Program-made: the position numbers and the translations under genes | Notes under the pieces: model-generated | What the model saw: only the letters and a program-made list of their open reading frames with translations | Databases searched by the model: none | What the model was told of the DNA's origin: nothing | Shown here: in pieces, positions 62,455 to 64,000 of the stretch | How positions within the stretch are numbered: the stretch's first letter is position 1 | Layout: every line of letters starts with the position of its first letter | NCBI GenBank assembly: GCA_029865265.1 | Contig: JAOUHG010000010.1 | Span: forward strand, 53,465-117,464 | From: Candidatus Krumholzibacteriia bacterium | Lineage (GTDB): Bacteria > Krumholzibacteriota > Krumholzibacteriia > WVZY01 > JAKEHA01 | Direction of reading: 5' to 3' | Length of the DNA: 64,000 nt

Positions 62455-64000
62455 GTTGGCGTCCGCGTCGATGTCCATGCGCGCCGCCGCCGGAACCGCC
62501 GGCAACCCCGGCATGAGCATCATGTCCCCGCATACCACCACGATGAACCCCGCCCCCGCCGAGAGGATGGCGTCGGTCACCGTGATGGTGAAGCCCTTTG
62601 GCGCGCCGATGAGTTTCGGGTTGTCGGAAAGCGACGACTGCGTCTTGGCAATACACACCGGCAACTTGCCGTAGCCAATCCTGGCAAAGCGTTCCAGCTT
62701 AATACGCGCGTCCTTCTCGAAGTACACATCGTCCGCCCCGTAGATCTCGGTGGCAATCCTGCGCACCTTCTCCTGCGGGGTCGCGTCCAGGTCATACAGA
62801 AACGTGCGTTGCGGATCGGGGTTGGCGTCGGCCAGTTCGGTGGCAATTTTGGCCAGCTCCATGGCGCCTTCCCCACCCCGCATGAACGCGTCGTGTGGCG
62901 CGAACGCCACCTCCTGGCCCGCGCAGAAACGGCGCAGTGCCGTGATCTCGGCTTCGGTGTCGAACGGGTAGCGGTTGAGCGCCACCACAATGGGGACGCC
63001 GAACTTCTTCATGCCGCGGATGTGGCGCTCCAGGTTGGCGAGCCCGGCCTCGAACGCCTCCTGGTTCTCCTTCTCCAGCAGTTCCGCCGGCTTCTCGGGC
63101 ACGCCACCGTGGCGTTTGATGGCGCGGGTGGTGGCCACGATGACAACCGCGTTGGGATACAGCCCAGACTGCCGGCACACGATGTCGAAGTACTTCTCGC
63201 CGCCCAGGTCCGAACCGAAACCACACTCCGTCACCACGTAGTCCGCGAGCTTGAGTGCGGTGCGCGCCGCGATCACGCTGCTGGTGCCGTGCGCGATGTT
63301 GGCGAACGGCCCCGCGTGGATCAGCGCCGGCGTGTGCTCGATGGTCTGCACCAGATTGGGCTGGATGGCGTCCTTGAGCACCACCGCCATGGCGCGCTCG
63401 GCGCCGAGGTCGCGTGCGGTCACCACCTCGCCATCCAGGTCGTAGGCAACCACGATGTCGCCCAGACGCTTCTTGAGATCCTCGCGGCCATCGGCCAGCG
63501 CGAGGATGGCCATCACTTCCGAGGCCGCCGTAATCACGAAACCGGTTTCGCGCGGAACGCCGTTGGTGGGCCCGCCCAGGCCCACCACGATGTGCCGCAA
63601 CGCGCGATCGTTCATGTCGAGGGCGCGGTTCCACAGCACGCGGGTCACGTCGATGCGCCGCTCGTTGCCCTGATAGATGTGGTTGTCGAGCAGGGCGGCG
63701 AGCAGGTTGTGCGCGGTGGTGATGGCATGGATGTCGCCGTTGAAGTGCAGGTTGATGTCCTCCATGGGAATCACCTGCGCGTAACCGCCGCCGGTGGCGC
63801 CGCCCTTCATGCCGAACACCGGACCCAGCGAGGGTTCGCGCAGCGCGATCATGCCGCTCTTGCCGATCTTTCCGAGCGCCTGGCCGAGTCCGACGCTGGT
63901 GAGCGTCTTGCCCTCGCCGCGGCTGGTGGGGGTCATGGCCGTCACCAGGATGAGCTTTCCGTCCGGGCGGTCCTTCCATCGATCCAGCGCTTCCAGGCGG
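62437..64000 (-). CDS. fhs: formate-tetrahydrofolate ligase, N-terminus outside window
   Basis: ATP-dependent synthesis of 10-formyl-THF from formate and THF. About 520 C-terminal residues are visible of roughly 555. The P-loop is MTPTSRGEGKTLTSVGLG (consensus PTPxGEGKTT, with small changes), then EPSLGPVFGMKGGATGGGY, HFNGDIHAITTAHNL and the ending DADANITGLF. The call is secure; start and promoter lie beyond the window edge. Together with FTCD it feeds the folate one-carbon pool. Confidence 0.97.
   Translation of the reverse strand, partial: RLEALDRWKDRPDGKLILVTAMTPTSRGEGKTLTSVGLGQALGKIGKSGMIALREPSLGPVFGMKGGATGGGYAQVIPMEDINLHFNGDIHAITTAHNLLAALLDNHIYQGNERRIDVTRVLWNRALDMNDRALRHIVVGLGGPTNGVPRETGFVITAASEVMAILALADGREDLKKRLGDIVVAYDLDGEVVTARDLGAERAMAVVLKDAIQPNLVQTIEHTPALIHAGPFANIAHGTSSVIAARTALKLADYVVTECGFGSDLGGEKYFDIVCRQSGLYPNAVVIVATTRAIKRHGGVPEKPAELLEKENQEAFEAGLANLERHIRGMKKFGVPIVVALNRYPFDTEAEITALRRFCAGQEVAFAPHDAFMRGGEGAMELAKIATELADANPDPQRTFLYDLDATPQEKVRRIATEIYGADDVYFEKDARIKLERFARIGYGKLPVCIAKTQSSLSDNPKLIGAPKGFTITVTDAILSAGAGFIVVVCGDMMLMPGLPAVPAAARMDIDADANITGLF

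Overview
The window is about 64 kb of GC-rich DNA packed with short-gap and overlapping genes. It looks like part of the chromosome of a Gram-negative bacterium with a true outer membrane: it encodes an Omp85-type barrel, a FadL-like barrel, a tripartite RND pump and many lipobox proteins. Three secreted proteins end in a FlgD-like module followed by an Arg-Lys-rich tail, or carry such a module. That architecture is common in the FCB superphylum and nearby candidate phyla (for example Eisenbacteria or Krumholzibacteriota); this placement is inference. No rRNA, tRNA, CRISPR array, phage or insertion sequence was seen.

Layout. 1-893 is a partial hemC-like gene that lacks the residues expected of a working enzyme. 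988-9559 is a surface-polysaccharide cluster on the minus strand: gmd, rmd, ugd, rfbC, rfbB, wecB, a Wzx-type flippase and, from its own promoter, a WecA/TagO-type initiating transferase. 9678-15745 holds two convergent, paralogous giant secreted proteins. 15896-19869 carries a dicarboxylate/amino-acid symporter, a glycosyltransferase and an AlkP-superfamily phosphohydrolase. 20007-22744 encodes two outer-membrane barrels. 22739-29319 is an RND efflux operon with a K+-channel-like gene at its end. 29548-30012 is a small secreted helical protein.

30097-40409 is a pyrimidine region. The operon pyrR-pyrB-pyrC-(TPR lipoprotein)-pyrK-pyrD continues into a VIT1/CCC1-like membrane protein and a secreted protein. 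It is preceded by a promoter and a leader with the layout of PyrR-controlled attenuation. pyrF lies further downstream, beyond a POT-family peptide transporter.

40456-42108 holds two decayed genes, a GNAT acetyltransferase remnant and a frameshifted HNH endonuclease. 42071-44695 has a HAD phosphatase and an SLC13-like transporter with TrkA-C domains. 44898-49095 is an AttEFGH-like ABC exporter operon ending in a CrtC/AttH lipocalin-type protein. 49092-53180 has a membrane-anchored PLC-like protein, a YqjD/YqjE/YqjK-like trio and a putative metalloprotease. 53320-56295 encodes two surface proteins, one with a very long glycine-rich tail. 56376-64000 contains bifunctional formiminotransferase-cyclodeaminase, a methyltransferase/metallophosphoesterase/lipoprotein unit, L-2-hydroxyglutarate oxidase, a thiamine-binding protein and, truncated by the window edge, formate-tetrahydrofolate ligase.

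Translational coupling by ATGA/GTGA overlaps is pervasive, and GTG and TTG starts are frequent. Several start codons were chosen from Shine-Dalgarno position rather than from the longest frame. All functional calls rest on motifs read by eye; no database search was run.
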